Positions 1-9,588 of a DNA stretch of 64,000 bases are shown piece after piece; position 1 is the first letter of the stretch, and each line of letters begins with the position of its first letter. The DNA lies in contig DAONTI010000003.1 of the NCBI GenBank assembly GCA_035411585.1, forward strand, positions 130,829 to 194,828, given 5' to 3'. This DNA comes from MWDV01 sp002070715. GTDB lineage: Bacteria; Verrucomicrobiota; Verrucomicrobiia; Limisphaerales; MWDV01. Below the pieces are notes generated by a model. It saw only the letters and a list, made by a program, of their open reading frames with translations. It did no database searches and was not told the DNA's origin. A program made the translations under genes and the position numbers.

Positions 1-1302
1 GTAGGCCAAATCCTCGAACGGCCGTTCGAGGTAACGTTCGTAGTTGGCGGCGTCCACCACATGCAAACGCGGCAGGTGAAACACGAGCTTGGTGCCGCGC
101 TTCAACAAGGCGATTTCATCCCGGATGACTTCCTTGCGGAAATGCCAGATCAGCACGAAAAGATACTCCGGATTCCGCGCGCGCAGTTCTTCATGGGAAA
201 TGATCGGAATGCGGGTGCCCGGTGTGACCCGTCCATCCTTTTCCGGGTTGCGATCGCCGATCGCCACGAGCTCCTCCCGGCCCACGCCGCAGTAGTTCAA
301 CACAATGTTCCCTTTTGTGGACGCGCCGTAACCATACACCTTTCGTCTGGCGGCCCGCATCAGATCAAAAAAACCGCGCACTTCATCGCGATGCGCCAGC
401 AACCGGTAACGCAACCGCTCGAAGGGGGCGTCGGTGGCCAAGGCCGCTTCGTCGTCGAGGAGGCGTTGGATTTTCGCCGCTTGCGGCGGATAGGGGCCGT
501 CGTCGCGCCCGGCAATGATGTAAAAACTGCCGCCGTTGACGTCGTTGAAGGAGACATCGAGGATTTTCAACCCCGTTTTCTTCATCATCCAATCCATGTG
601 CCGCAAGCCCAGATACGTGACATGCTCATGGCAGATTTGATCGTAGGTGAGTTGTTTGAGCAGCAACGGCAGGTAGGACAACTCCAGCGCCCAGATGCCG
701 TCCGGCGCCAGCAACGCCCGGATGTCGCGCATGAACCCTAGGGGATCATCGAGGTCATAAAACATGGCGATGGAGGTGATGATCTTGCAGGATTGGTTGC
801 CGATCAACGTTCGCGCACCCTGTTCGGAGAAAAAATCGTACACCACCCGGATGTCCGGCTGGTAATGATGGGCGAACTTTTTGGCGGAAGGATCCAACCC
901 AATCCGGATCAAGCCGGCTTGCGGACCGTACGCATTCAACAGCGTTCCATCATTGCAGCCGATGTCCAAGACCACATCGCCCGGCCGGGGTTGGGCGAAG
1001 TCCATCAAGCCGCGCACCTTGCCTTCGAGATGGGCGACCATGGTGGGGCTGATGGAGGAATGATAACCGTAGGTGGTGCCGTACATTTCGCTCAACTCCG
1101 CCGTGTGCCGGAGCTGCACCAAGCCGCAGGCGTCCGGGCGGCTCTGGCTGTTGCACCGCACCAGTACCAGCGGAGCCAACGAAGGATCGGGGCTCTCCGG
1201 GCGGGGGAAAACCCCGCTCAACGGTTGCCGGCCCAAATCCAGAATGGGTTTCAGGTCGGGATTACCGCAGATGCGGCATTGGGTCCAGGTTTTCAAGGGC
1301 AT
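1..1302 (-). CDS. NDP-hexose C-methyltransferase-like protein (3' end off window)
   Basis: Open frame from ATG at 1302 to the left edge (434 codons, no stop seen). The N-terminus has a CRICGN Cys-x2-Cys zinc-type motif followed by LDLGRQPLSG, as in TylCIII-like sugar C-methyltransferases. A SAM-binding motif (VVLDIGCNDGTLL) lies near residues 115-130, and the C-terminal part (YGYGASTKGN, then ELRARNPEYLFVL) matches the C-terminal domain of this family. Family members transfer a methyl group from SAM to a carbon of a keto-deoxy nucleotide sugar. It is the last visible gene of an operon with rfbF and rfbG, so a CDP-4-keto-6-deoxyglucose derivative is the likely substrate (inferred). The frame is already near full family length, so few codons should be missing. 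Confidence 0.85.
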   Translation of the reverse strand, partial: MPLKTWTQCRICGNPDLKPILDLGRQPLSGVFPRPESPDPSLAPLVLVRCNSQSRPDACGLVQLRHTAELSEMYGTTYGYHSSISPTMVAHLEGKVRGLMDFAQPRPGDVVLDIGCNDGTLLNAYGPQAGLIRIGLDPSAKKFAHHYQPDIRVVYDFFSEQGARTLIGNQSCKIITSIAMFYDLDDPLGFMRDIRALLAPDGIWALELSYLPLLLKQLTYDQICHEHVTYLGLRHMDWMMKKTGLKILDVSFNDVNGGSFYIIAGRDDGPYPPQAAKIQRLLDDEAALATDAPFERLRYRLLAHRDEVRGFFDLMRAARRKVYGYGASTKGNIVLNYCGVGREELVAIGDRNPEKDGRVTPGTRIPIISHEELRARNPEYLFVLIWHFRKEVIRDEIALLKRGTKLVFHLPRLHVVDAANYERYLERPFEDLAY

Positions 1303-1352
1303 GGCAGGCGTTAATTGGAGAATAAAATTTTGAAGTGATGGCGCGTGGCTGA

Positions 1353-2354
1353 TCAACCTGGCGGACGGGACGAAAGATAATCCCGATACCAGGCAATGGT
1401 TTCGGTCAAGCCTTGTTCCAGCGTGTATTGCGGACGCCAGTTCAGCGCGCGCGCCGCTTTGTCGGCGTTGAGATATTGTTCTCGAATTTCGCCGGCGGCC
1501 TGGTTTCGCACCTCCGGCTGGAGATGATGACAATTCATCAAGGTTTGGAGCGTCGCCACCAACTGCAGCACGGTCAGGGGTCGTTCCAAGCTGAAATTAA
1601 ACGCCTGCCCCGCCACCGCTGGATCGGGCAGACATTCCGCGGCGCGCAAATAACAGCGGCTCACGTCCTTGACGTAAACATAATCGCGCACGTACTGACC
1701 GTCGCTGCGGATGATTGGGCGCTCGCCGTTCAGGAAGCAGCGGATCGTGTACGGCACGATGCGGCTCCAGTTCAAATCGCCGCCGCCATAGACATTCCCG
1801 CAACGCAAAATGACCACGGGCAACCCGTAGGTGTGATGATAAGTTTGCGCCAGAAGATCGGCGCAGCTCTTGGACACTTCATAAGGCTGCCGGCCCTGCA
1901 AGGGCATGTCTTCGGTGTACGGGAGCGCCGCGTGCGTGCCGTACGCCTTGTCGCTCGAGGCGATCACCACCCGTTTAACTAGCCTGGCATGAATCCGGCA
2001 GGCCTCCAGCAGATGATACGTCCCTCGGATGTTGGCCTCGAAGGTCGCCAGCGGCCAGCGTTGCGCCACGCTCACGATCGGCTGTGCGGCCAGGTGAAAA
2101 ACCGTGTCCACTTCGTATTCGTTGAGGGCGCGTTCCAAAGTGGCCCAATCCTCCAAACGGCCGTGAACCAGCGAGGTCCGTCGGTAATCGCCCGAGCGAT
2201 AAAAATCGGATTGCGGATCGGGATCGCGCACCAAGGCCGCCACACGCGCGCCCGCTGCGAGCAAACCGCGCACCAGCCAGTGACCGATCATGCCGGTCGC
2301 CCCAGTCACAAAGACCCGCCGGTCGCGCCAGAAATCGTTCGGAGTTGGGTTCAT
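1353..2354 (-). CDS. rfbG: CDP-glucose 4,6-dehydratase
   Basis: Extended short-chain dehydrogenase of 333 aa. The glycine-rich NAD(P) motif TGATGMIG is near the N-terminus, SSDKAYG mid-protein, the catalytic YEVSK (Tyr-x3-Lys) follows, and the stretch RCGNVYGGGDLNWSRIVP is characteristic of CDP-glucose 4,6-dehydratases rather than dTDP-glucose enzymes. It converts CDP-glucose to CDP-4-keto-6-deoxyglucose in the cytoplasm. I chose the ATG at 2354 because it overlaps the rfbF stop as ATGA, the usual translational coupling; an in-frame start 15 nt upstream is possible. It is slightly shorter than the usual ~355 aa. It is preceded by its substrate-making enzyme and followed by a C-methyltransferase. 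Confidence 0.88.
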   Translation of the reverse strand: MNPTPNDFWRDRRVFVTGATGMIGHWLVRGLLAAGARVAALVRDPDPQSDFYRSGDYRRTSLVHGRLEDWATLERALNEYEVDTVFHLAAQPIVSVAQRWPLATFEANIRGTYHLLEACRIHARLVKRVVIASSDKAYGTHAALPYTEDMPLQGRQPYEVSKSCADLLAQTYHHTYGLPVVILRCGNVYGGGDLNWSRIVPYTIRCFLNGERPIIRSDGQYVRDYVYVKDVSRCYLRAAECLPDPAVAGQAFNFSLERPLTVLQLVATLQTLMNCHHLQPEVRNQAAGEIREQYLNADKAARALNWRPQYTLEQGLTETIAWYRDYLSSRPPG

Positions 2355-3139
2355 GACCAAGTCTTCCACGGGGCGCGGCCGGTTTTCCAGACTTTGTTTA
2401 ACAACTCAAATTCGTACGGCGTATCCATGTGATGCCAGTAGCCTTCGTGCTTGTAGATCATCAGTTCGCCATCCTCCGCCATGCGTTGCAACGGTTCGCG
2501 TTCGAGAATCAAATCCTCGCGGTCGTTCAAATAGCGGTCAAAGATGGACGCGTTGAACACGAAAAAACCGCTGTTCAGATAGTGGCCGCTGAACTCGGGT
2601 TTCTCGTTGAACTTGACCACGCGATCACCCGCCAGGGACAGCTCGCCGAACCGGCCGGGCGGCCGCGCGCCAGTCAAGGTGCCCACCTTACCGTGCGCCT
2701 GGTGAAAGCGCACCAACGCCCCAACATCCACATTGGCCACGCCGTCGCCGTAGGCCGCGCAAAACATTCCGTCGGCTTCCAAGTATCGGCGCGCCCGCCA
2801 CAGTCGCGCCCCGGTCATGGCGTCCTCCCCAGTATCCACACACGTCACCCGCCACGGCTCGGATGATTGTCCGTGCAAGGCCACCCGGCCGGCATCGGTG
2901 CGGCTCAAGTCAATGGTGATATCGTGGGTGAACGCGGCGAAATTCAGGAAGAAATCGCGGATGGAATTGCCCTTGTAACCGAGCAACAACACAAAATCGT
3001 TAAATCCGTGGGCGCTGTAGGTCTTCATGATGTGCCACAAAATCGGCCGGTCGCCGATGGGCGCCATCGGCTTGGGAATCACATCGCTGACCTCGCGGAA
3101 CCGGGTGCCTTTCCCGCCGCATAGAATCGCCACTTTCAT
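2351..3139 (-). CDS. rfbF: Glucose-1-phosphate cytidylyltransferase
   Basis: 262 aa, near the usual 257 aa. The N-terminus MKVAILCGGKGTRF is the nucleotidyltransferase signature, and KPMAPIGDRPILWHIM is the RfbF-specific substrate loop. The C-terminal YKHEGYWHHMDTPYE matches the family. It makes CDP-glucose from CTP and glucose 1-phosphate, the first step to CDP-deoxy sugars. The open frame extends upstream of this ATG, but the extension is Cys/Arg-rich and antisense-like and overlaps the glycosyltransferase, so it was excluded. Its 3' end overlaps rfbG by 4 nt. Confidence 0.9.
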   Translation of the reverse strand: MKVAILCGGKGTRFREVSDVIPKPMAPIGDRPILWHIMKTYSAHGFNDFVLLLGYKGNSIRDFFLNFAAFTHDITIDLSRTDAGRVALHGQSSEPWRVTCVDTGEDAMTGARLWRARRYLEADGMFCAAYGDGVANVDVGALVRFHQAHGKVGTLTGARPPGRFGELSLAGDRVVKFNEKPEFSGHYLNSGFFVFNASIFDRYLNDREDLILEREPLQRMAEDGELMIYKHEGYWHHMDTPYEFELLNKVWKTGRAPWKTWS

Positions 3140-3206
3140 GGCCGCAGCATAAGCCGTCGCAAATCGGGGAAGCAACAACGCATTGCCCGGGCGGGGCCGG
3201 CTCGAA

Positions 3207-4322
3207 CTACTCCGGCGAAACCCGCGGAGGACCGAACCGCCACAGGCGGACGACTTCGTCCCAGCGATTGAACCGGCCGCGGAGGAAACGCAGCATCCAC
3301 AAATCACCGTGTTGACGTTGGGCGCGGATGAAACGCCGCTGTTCGCGGATGTGGGAACGCAGCCGCCAGCAGTCGCGAACTGCTTCCCCGTAGGCCGTCT
3401 TGATGAATGATCCGCGCCGCACCAAGGCCAGCACAAAGACCGCCTCCACCGCCAGCAGCAGTAGTTGCATGGGCAACAACAACAACAGCAGATGCTCGGC
3501 ATTCTTCAGGAGAACCAGCAAATGATTGCGGTTGGCGTAATAACGTTTGCGATCGCTGGTGCGAAATTCAACGGTCTGGCCGCCACCTTGTGGATTGACC
3601 TGAGCCGCGCCGCGATGGTGCAGGCGCGCTTCCGGCACCACGCACGCCCGGCCGCCGGACAACCAAACCCGCCAGGAGAGATCGTATTCCTCCGCGTACA
3701 TGAAGAATTCGGGATCGAATCCTCCCAACGCGGCAAACCGTTTCCGGTCAATCAAATAACCGCACCCCTCCGGCATCAACACCAGACGGCGGCGGACATA
3801 ATCCCGCCGCGCCGTGGGCAAACCGAACAGGTCAAAACCACCGGCTCCGGCTGATTGAAAGGAATCGTCCGTGTAATTCAATACGCGCGGACAGGCGGCC
3901 ACCACGTCGGTGGCTTGGACCGCCGCCCCCAGTTTTTCCAAGCAATCCGCTTCCAACCACGTGTCGTTATTGAGGAAGAATAAATATCGTCCCCGCGCCT
4001 CGCGCGCCGGACGGTTGTTCCCCTCCGCAAACCCCAGATTACGGTCGTGACGAATCACCCGCGCGTTGGGCCATCCCTCCATCAACCGCGTCGCGAGTTC
4101 CGCGGAGCCGTCCGGGGAGGCGTTGTCCGCCACGATGATTTCGAGCTGGGGAAAAATTGTCTGGTGGCGCAAAGAATCGAGACAGCGCGACAACCAAACG
4201 GCTCCGTTGTAGTTGAGCACGATCACACTGATCAAAAACTCCGGGGCCGTGCCGGCGCCCGAGTCAACGTCGGGAGCCGCAAGCGCGTTCGCAGGCTGGG
4301 GCGCGGGCACTGGATTGGTCAT
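3207..4322 (-). CDS. Family 2 glycosyltransferase
   Basis: 371 aa GT-A fold glycosyltransferase. SVIVLNYNGAVWL starts the catalytic domain near residue 31, IIVADNASPDGS is the nucleotide-sugar region, FFLNNDTWL carries the metal-binding DxD-like motif, and GFDPEFFMYAEEYDLSWR is the acceptor-side ED motif typical of rhamnosyltransferase-type GT2 enzymes. A hydrophobic stretch (LLLLLLPMQLLLLAVEAVFVLAL) near residues 275-300 suggests membrane association. Lying 67 nt upstream of rfbF in the same direction, it probably transfers the deoxy sugar made by this operon or a co-assembled sugar into a surface glycan (inferred). The acceptor cannot be told. Confidence 0.88.
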   Translation of the reverse strand: MTNPVPAPQPANALAAPDVDSGAGTAPEFLISVIVLNYNGAVWLSRCLDSLRHQTIFPQLEIIVADNASPDGSAELATRLMEGWPNARVIRHDRNLGFAEGNNRPAREARGRYLFFLNNDTWLEADCLEKLGAAVQATDVVAACPRVLNYTDDSFQSAGAGGFDLFGLPTARRDYVRRRLVLMPEGCGYLIDRKRFAALGGFDPEFFMYAEEYDLSWRVWLSGGRACVVPEARLHHRGAAQVNPQGGGQTVEFRTSDRKRYYANRNHLLVLLKNAEHLLLLLLPMQLLLLAVEAVFVLALVRRGSFIKTAYGEAVRDCWRLRSHIREQRRFIRAQRQHGDLWMLRFLRGRFNRWDEVVRLWRFGPPRVSPE

Positions 4323-4514
4323 TGCGACGCGCCTTGGTAATCAATCCGGGCACGCGCCGCAATTCCAGAATGCGCCAACCGGCTGGTCCGCCGCGGAGCC
4401 CGCTTTACTCGGTCCCGGTTTCCCGCCACACTTTTCCCGTTCGGCGGCATGTCGGACCGGCGCGCGTCACTGCGGAATGCGCGATTGGCCCATGTCCAGA
4501 ACAACGAATTCTTT

Positions 4515-5864
4515 ATGCCAACGAACGCCCGGGCTGCCACGCTTTCCCGTCGCCGTTTTCTGCAACGGACGATGATCGCCGCCGTCGGCGTCGCGTCGGG
4601 GCCGGCCCTCATTCCCCTGTCAGCTTTGGGACGGGGCGGATTGCGCGCGCCCAGTGAACGGATTCAGATGGGCTTCATCGGCCTGGGCGGCCAAGGCACG
4701 GGCCACCTGCTTGGCGGATCATGGACTTATGTGCCCGGCGGCTACATCGCGCGTCCCGATGTCCAAGTGCTGGCCGTGTGCGACGTGCGCCGGGAACGCC
4801 GCGATCACGCCCGCCAACGCTGCCAGCAAATCTACGCTCAAAAAACTGGTCAGGCCGATTATGCCGGCGTCGAGGCGTATCGCGATTTTCGGGACGTGCT
4901 GGCCCGGCCGGAGATTGACGCGGTGTTGCTGGCGCTGCCTTACCACTGGGCGGCGCCGATGGCCATCCGCGCCCTGTGCGCGGGCAAGGATGTGTATTGT
5001 GAAAAGCCGGTGGCCATCACCGTGCGGGAAAGCGATCAGCTCGTGCAAACGGCCCAACGCTTCGGCCGCATCTATCAGGCCGGCACCCAGCAACGCTCCG
5101 AATACGCCGGCAAGTTTCGCCGGGCGTGTGAATTGATCCGGAATGGGCGCATCGGCCAACTCCGCGAGGTGTATGCCTACCGGCAGCCCGGCGCGTTTTG
5201 TCCGCAAGCCTGGACTTGGGACGCCCAGCAACCGGTGCCGCCGGGGTTCGACTGGGATTTGTGGCTCGGTCCGCTACCTTGGAGACCTTTCAACGGCGAG
5301 GCCGGCCACGCCCTGCCGGGCGACTTCGTGGGCGACGTGAATTGGTCGCCGCATCACTATGACGTGATCCAATGGGTGGTGAACCCCGATCCCGCCGCGC
5401 CGATTGAGGTTGAATACGAGCCGCCGACGGCGGGGCGCGAGGCGATCATCCATTACCACTATGCCAACGGCGTGGTGGTCCATTCCAACGCTTATCCCGG
5501 CGAAGCCGTGGGGCGCGAGGGCGGCGGCTGTTTCGTGGGCACCGATGGACGCATCGCCGTCGAACGCGCCAATATCGTCTTCGATCCCGACCGAATCGGA
5601 CGCGAACCGCTCCGGCCCACCGACCAGCGCGTTTACCGCGCCGACAGTCACTCCGGTAATTTCCTCGATTGCATCCGTACACGGCGGCCCACGATTTGCG
5701 ACCCAAAAACGGCCGCCGCCACCATGAACACCATTCTGATCGGCGGCATCGCCTTGTTCTTGCGCCGCAATCTCAAGTGGGATCCGGGCCGGGCCGAGTT
5801 TGTTGGCGACGCGGAGGCCAACCGTCTCTTGTCTTACTCCCCGCGCCCGCCATGGCATCTCTGA
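4515..5864 (+). CDS. Tat-exported Gfo/Idh/MocA family oxidoreductase
   Basis: 449 aa. The N-terminus has a twin-arginine signal (SRRRFLQ, residues 11-17) and a hydrophobic stretch, so the enzyme is probably exported to the periplasm. The dinucleotide fold starts at IQMGFIGLGGQGTGHLL, and the family's CEKPVA motif follows near residue 160. These enzymes oxidise or reduce sugars and cyclitols with NAD(P); exported forms carry a tightly bound cofactor, and the substrate here is unknown. The ATG at 4515 was chosen because it places the Tat motif at the usual distance; the frame stays open 66 nt further upstream. It is divergent from the glycan operon and 39 nt ahead of the HEAT/VCBS gene, which suggests co-transcription. 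Confidence 0.85.
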   Translation: MPTNARAATLSRRRFLQRTMIAAVGVASGPALIPLSALGRGGLRAPSERIQMGFIGLGGQGTGHLLGGSWTYVPGGYIARPDVQVLAVCDVRRERRDHARQRCQQIYAQKTGQADYAGVEAYRDFRDVLARPEIDAVLLALPYHWAAPMAIRALCAGKDVYCEKPVAITVRESDQLVQTAQRFGRIYQAGTQQRSEYAGKFRRACELIRNGRIGQLREVYAYRQPGAFCPQAWTWDAQQPVPPGFDWDLWLGPLPWRPFNGEAGHALPGDFVGDVNWSPHHYDVIQWVVNPDPAAPIEVEYEPPTAGREAIIHYHYANGVVVHSNAYPGEAVGREGGGCFVGTDGRIAVERANIVFDPDRIGREPLRPTDQRVYRADSHSGNFLDCIRTRRPTICDPKTAAATMNTILIGGIALFLRRNLKWDPGRAEFVGDAEANRLLSYSPRPPWHL

Positions 5865-5903
5865 GGCAACCGTGAACCCCTGTTTTCCACCCTTGCGAAT
5901 CTC

Positions 5904-8900
5904 ATGAAAACCGTTCCCGTTACTTGGACTTTCAATTCCCAGCGCATCCCGGCGGATCATCCAAACTGCCGCCCGCCGACAGTGAATGTTTGCCTCATCG
6001 CGGCCCACCCGGGGTGGCTTCGGTGGCCGCTCAGTTTCCTGTTGGTTTGCGGGCTGGGGTTGGGCGCCTTCACCGCCCGCGCGCAAACCGAAGCGGAACT
6101 CATCCGGGTCCTGCAATCTGCCGCAACCGCGGTGCAAAAGGCGGACGCGTGCAAGCTGCTGCGGCAACGCGGCACGGCTGCCGCGGTGCCGGCGTTGGCC
6201 CCGTTGCTGCGCGATGAACGTGTATCGCAGGCCGCGCGCTTTGCGTTGGAAGGCATCGCAGCGCCCGAAGCCGCCGCCGCTTTGCGCGAGGCTTTGAACC
6301 TGACCTCCGGCCTGCTCCAAGCGGGTATTGTGGATTCCCTGGGTTGGAAACGGGACGCCGCCGCCGTCCCCACGCTGCAACCGCTGTTGGCCAGCGCGGA
6401 AACCAGCCTCGCCGGCCCCGCCGCGCTCGCGCTCGGACGCATCGGCGGCAGCGAGGCCCGCGCCGCTTTGCGGGCGGCGTGGGATCACGCAACGCCTCCG
6501 GTGCGTTCGTTTATGGCGGAGGGATTATTGCAGTGCGCGGAACAATTGCTCGCCCAGCAAAAGAACGCAGAAGCGCAGACCCTTTACACCTTGCTCACGG
6601 CGGCCGCCGCGCCGGAATCCGTGCGCGTCGCGGCTCACGCCGGATTGATCCGCAGCGCCGGGGACCGGGCTCTGACGAAAATCGTGGCGGCTTTGCAAGA
6701 TTCAGATGCCGCCGCTCAACTGGCGGCGCTCCAACTGGCCGGCGAGGTGGCGGACCCGAACGCCACGCGCGTTTTCGCCGGGTTGTTACCCCGGTCATCG
6801 CCGGCCCTGCAAATCGGTTTGCTTGCGCTCTTGGCACAGCGCGGAGATCCGGTGGCGTTACCCGCGGTGCAGGCGGCGGCGCAAAGCCCGGAGTCCGCCG
6901 TCCGCACCGCGGCATGGGCGGCACTCGGGGAATTGGGCGATGCGCGGATCGTTCCGTTGCTGGCGCAAGCGGCGCTCTCCGCCGATGCCAACGAGCAACA
7001 GGCGGCGCGGACGGCGCTCGTCACGTTGCGGCGCGGCGAGGTGGCGGAGGCGTTGGTTCAACACCTCGGCAGGGCCCCGGCGACGATGCAGGTGGAACTG
7101 GTCCGCGCCCTCACCGCCCGAGCGGAAACGGCAGCGGTGCCGGCGTTGTTGCAACTCGCCGGCAGTGATCGGCCGGCGACGCAACAGGCCGTATTCCGCG
7201 CGCTGGGCCAACTGGCGGATGGCCATCACGCGGGGGCATTGGTCAAGTTGCTGGAAGACGCCCGGGACGACGCGACCCGGACTGGTGTGATGGGAATTTT
7301 TGAATCATTGAGCGACCGGCTGCCCACCGGCCAGGGATTGGATACGGCCCCCATCGTGCGGGGGATAACGAAGGGCGACCTCGGGACGCGCCAAGCCCTG
7401 CTTCAAGTGTGCGCGTTCTTCGCCAGTGAACCGCTCCGCACGGCTTTGCGCGCGGCTCTTCAGGATGACGCGGCCCCGCTCCGCGCGGCGGCAGCGCGGG
7501 CTTTGTGTGACACACAGGATCCGGACCTGCTGCCGGATTTGTTGACGGTGGCCCGCGAAACCGCCGATGCCAATCTGCGATCGTCCGCTATCGAGGGCAT
7601 TGTCCGCTTGGTTACCGATGACACAACCTCGCTTACGACTGAACAACGCACCGACGCGCTGGTGGCCGCCAATGCACTGGCGACCCGCACCGGAGATAAA
7701 CGCCGTGTGTTGTCCGGGTTGGGCCGGGTGCCGAACGCAACGACGTTGAAACTCGCGGCGCTGGCAGCGGCGGATGCGTCTGTCCGACCGGAAGCGGAAG
7801 CCGCACGCCTGGCGGTTGCCAAACAACTGGGTTTCCGGGGGCCGTTCATTCAAGACTGGCAGGTTTGCGGACCGTTTCATCAGCCGGGCGTAACGGGGGC
7901 GTTGGCGATCTTTGGTGTCGCTTTGGGTCCGGAAGTGCCCGACCAGACTGTGGCATGGCAGTCCGTGCCGCGCACGGAACACGTCAACTTGGGGCTGCTT
8001 TTCCCCGGTGCGGAAAATTGCGCGGCTTTTTTGCAGACCAGGATGGTTGTGCCACAAGCCACCGATGCCCTGCTCTTGATTGGCAGCGACGACGGCGTGA
8101 AAGCTTGGCTCAATGATCAGGTGGTTCACAGCAACAATGTGGACCGGGGCGACGTGGCCGATCAGGACGTGGTTCCGGTTCGCCTGCGCCAGGGCACCAA
8201 CACGCTGCGGCTCAAAATCACCCAAGGCAGCGGCGGATGGTCGGCCCGGGCGCGATTGGTCGGCACTGACGGCGGCCCGATCGCCGGATTGCAACCCCTG
8301 GCGACGGCGCCCGCCCCAGTGGCCGCCGCACCCGCCCCGCCCGCACCGCCTCCTCCCAAACCAGCGACGCTGCCGCCGCGCGACAACTATAAAAAGTTGC
8401 GCCTTGCCGATCAGTTTTATGCCGAGGGCGCGTATTACGGCGACTTCAATCGTGACGGCAAACTGGACGTCGTGGCCGGGCCGTTTTGGTTTGAAGGCCC
8501 CGACTTTGTCAAACGGCACGAATACCGTCCGGTCCAGACCTTTGATCCGAAAAACTATTCGGACAACTTTCTGACCTACACCGGCGATTTCAACGGCGAC
8601 GGATGGACGGACATCCTCTGCGTACCCTGGCCGGGCAAGGAGGGCTACTGGCTCGAAAATCCGCGGGGACAAGCTGGCCATTGGCCGCGGCATTTGTTCT
8701 ACGACATGGTGGGCAATGAATCCCCGGTATGGGGCGATGTAACCGGCGACGGTCGTCCGGAACTCCTCTTCAACAACGAGGGCCGGCTCGGCTACGCCGG
8801 ACCGGATCCCGCGCATCCCACGCGACCGTGGATTTTCCACGCCGTCTCCGGGCCGGACAAACGCTATCAACGCTACACGCACGGCATCGGGTTCGGCGAC

Positions 8901-9521
8901 CTCAACGGCGATGGCCGCCCGGACATCCTCGAACAGATCGGTTGGTGGGAACAACCGGCGCATCCGCAACCGGACCAGCGGTGGACGTTTCATCCGTTTC
9001 ATTTCGCCGACGCCGCCGCCCAGATGCTGGTGTATGACGTGAACGGCGACGGGTTCGCGGACGTCATCACCGCCTGGCACTGTCATGAATACGGGTTGCT
9101 CTGGTATGAACAAGTGCCCCGCGCGGGCCGGGCGCCGGATTGGAAACGACACGTCATCCTGTCTCCCCAGCCGCAGTTGCAATCCACGGCTTTTCGCGTC
9201 AGCCAACTGCACGCGTTCGATCTCGCAGACATGAACGGCGATGGATTGAAAGACATCGTGACCGGCAAACGTTTCTGGGCGCACGGCCCGGATGGGGACG
9301 CCGAGCCGAACGCGCCGGCGGTGGTGTTATGGTTCGAACTCCGCCGCGCTTCGGACGGCCAGGTGACATTCGTGCCGCACTTGATTGACGACGACTCCGG
9401 CGTGGGCACCCAGGTCACGGCGGTGGACCTTAACGGGGATGGCCGGCCCGATGTCGTGGTGGCCAACAAGAAAGGGATCTTCCTCCACCTCAGCCAGTCG
9501 GGCGCCGCGCCGAAACCTTGA
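5904..9521 (+). CDS. Secreted HEAT-repeat and VCBS/FG-GAP-repeat protein
   Basis: 1205 aa. A hydrophobic segment (LSFLLVCGLGLGAF) followed by TARAQ looks like a signal peptide starting about 35 residues in, so a GTG start near 5982 is possible. Residues ~60-620 are Ala-rich PBS-lyase-type HEAT repeats of about 30 aa. Residues ~650-790 form a beta-sandwich-like domain with DWQVCGPF and GSDDGVKAWLN, as in PA14-like or sugar-binding modules of planctomycete/verrucomicrobial exoproteins. A Pro/Ala linker leads to VCBS/FG-GAP repeats (~830-1200) with several DFNGDG, DVTGDG and DLNGDG calcium-type loops. It is probably a cell-surface or periplasmic adhesive/sensor protein and no catalytic motif was seen. 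It follows the Gfo/Idh/MocA gene closely. Confidence 0.8.
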   Translation: MKTVPVTWTFNSQRIPADHPNCRPPTVNVCLIAAHPGWLRWPLSFLLVCGLGLGAFTARAQTEAELIRVLQSAATAVQKADACKLLRQRGTAAAVPALAPLLRDERVSQAARFALEGIAAPEAAAALREALNLTSGLLQAGIVDSLGWKRDAAAVPTLQPLLASAETSLAGPAALALGRIGGSEARAALRAAWDHATPPVRSFMAEGLLQCAEQLLAQQKNAEAQTLYTLLTAAAAPESVRVAAHAGLIRSAGDRALTKIVAALQDSDAAAQLAALQLAGEVADPNATRVFAGLLPRSSPALQIGLLALLAQRGDPVALPAVQAAAQSPESAVRTAAWAALGELGDARIVPLLAQAALSADANEQQAARTALVTLRRGEVAEALVQHLGRAPATMQVELVRALTARAETAAVPALLQLAGSDRPATQQAVFRALGQLADGHHAGALVKLLEDARDDATRTGVMGIFESLSDRLPTGQGLDTAPIVRGITKGDLGTRQALLQVCAFFASEPLRTALRAALQDDAAPLRAAAARALCDTQDPDLLPDLLTVARETADANLRSSAIEGIVRLVTDDTTSLTTEQRTDALVAANALATRTGDKRRVLSGLGRVPNATTLKLAALAAADASVRPEAEAARLAVAKQLGFRGPFIQDWQVCGPFHQPGVTGALAIFGVALGPEVPDQTVAWQSVPRTEHVNLGLLFPGAENCAAFLQTRMVVPQATDALLLIGSDDGVKAWLNDQVVHSNNVDRGDVADQDVVPVRLRQGTNTLRLKITQGSGGWSARARLVGTDGGPIAGLQPLATAPAPVAAAPAPPAPPPPKPATLPPRDNYKKLRLADQFYAEGAYYGDFNRDGKLDVVAGPFWFEGPDFVKRHEYRPVQTFDPKNYSDNFLTYTGDFNGDGWTDILCVPWPGKEGYWLENPRGQAGHWPRHLFYDMVGNESPVWGDVTGDGRPELLFNNEGRLGYAGPDPAHPTRPWIFHAVSGPDKRYQRYTHGIGFGDLNGDGRPDILEQIGWWEQPAHPQPDQRWTFHPFHFADAAAQMLVYDVNGDGFADVITAWHCHEYGLLWYEQVPRAGRAPDWKRHVILSPQPQLQSTAFRVSQLHAFDLADMNGDGLKDIVTGKRFWAHGPDGDAEPNAPAVVLWFELRRASDGQVTFVPHLIDDDSGVGTQVTAVDLNGDGRPDVVVANKKGIFLHLSQSGAAPKP

Positions 9522-9588
9522 ACGCCACCCGCAATCGCCACCTGCGGAATCGTCGGCATCAACGCGCCGCCGTGACCGTCATCTCCTG

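Noticed and set aside
7305..9284. 659-codon open frame on the minus strand inside the HEAT/VCBS gene
   Set aside because: No motif, Arg/Val-rich shadow of GC-rich codons; the plus-strand gene has clear domains and a signal peptide.
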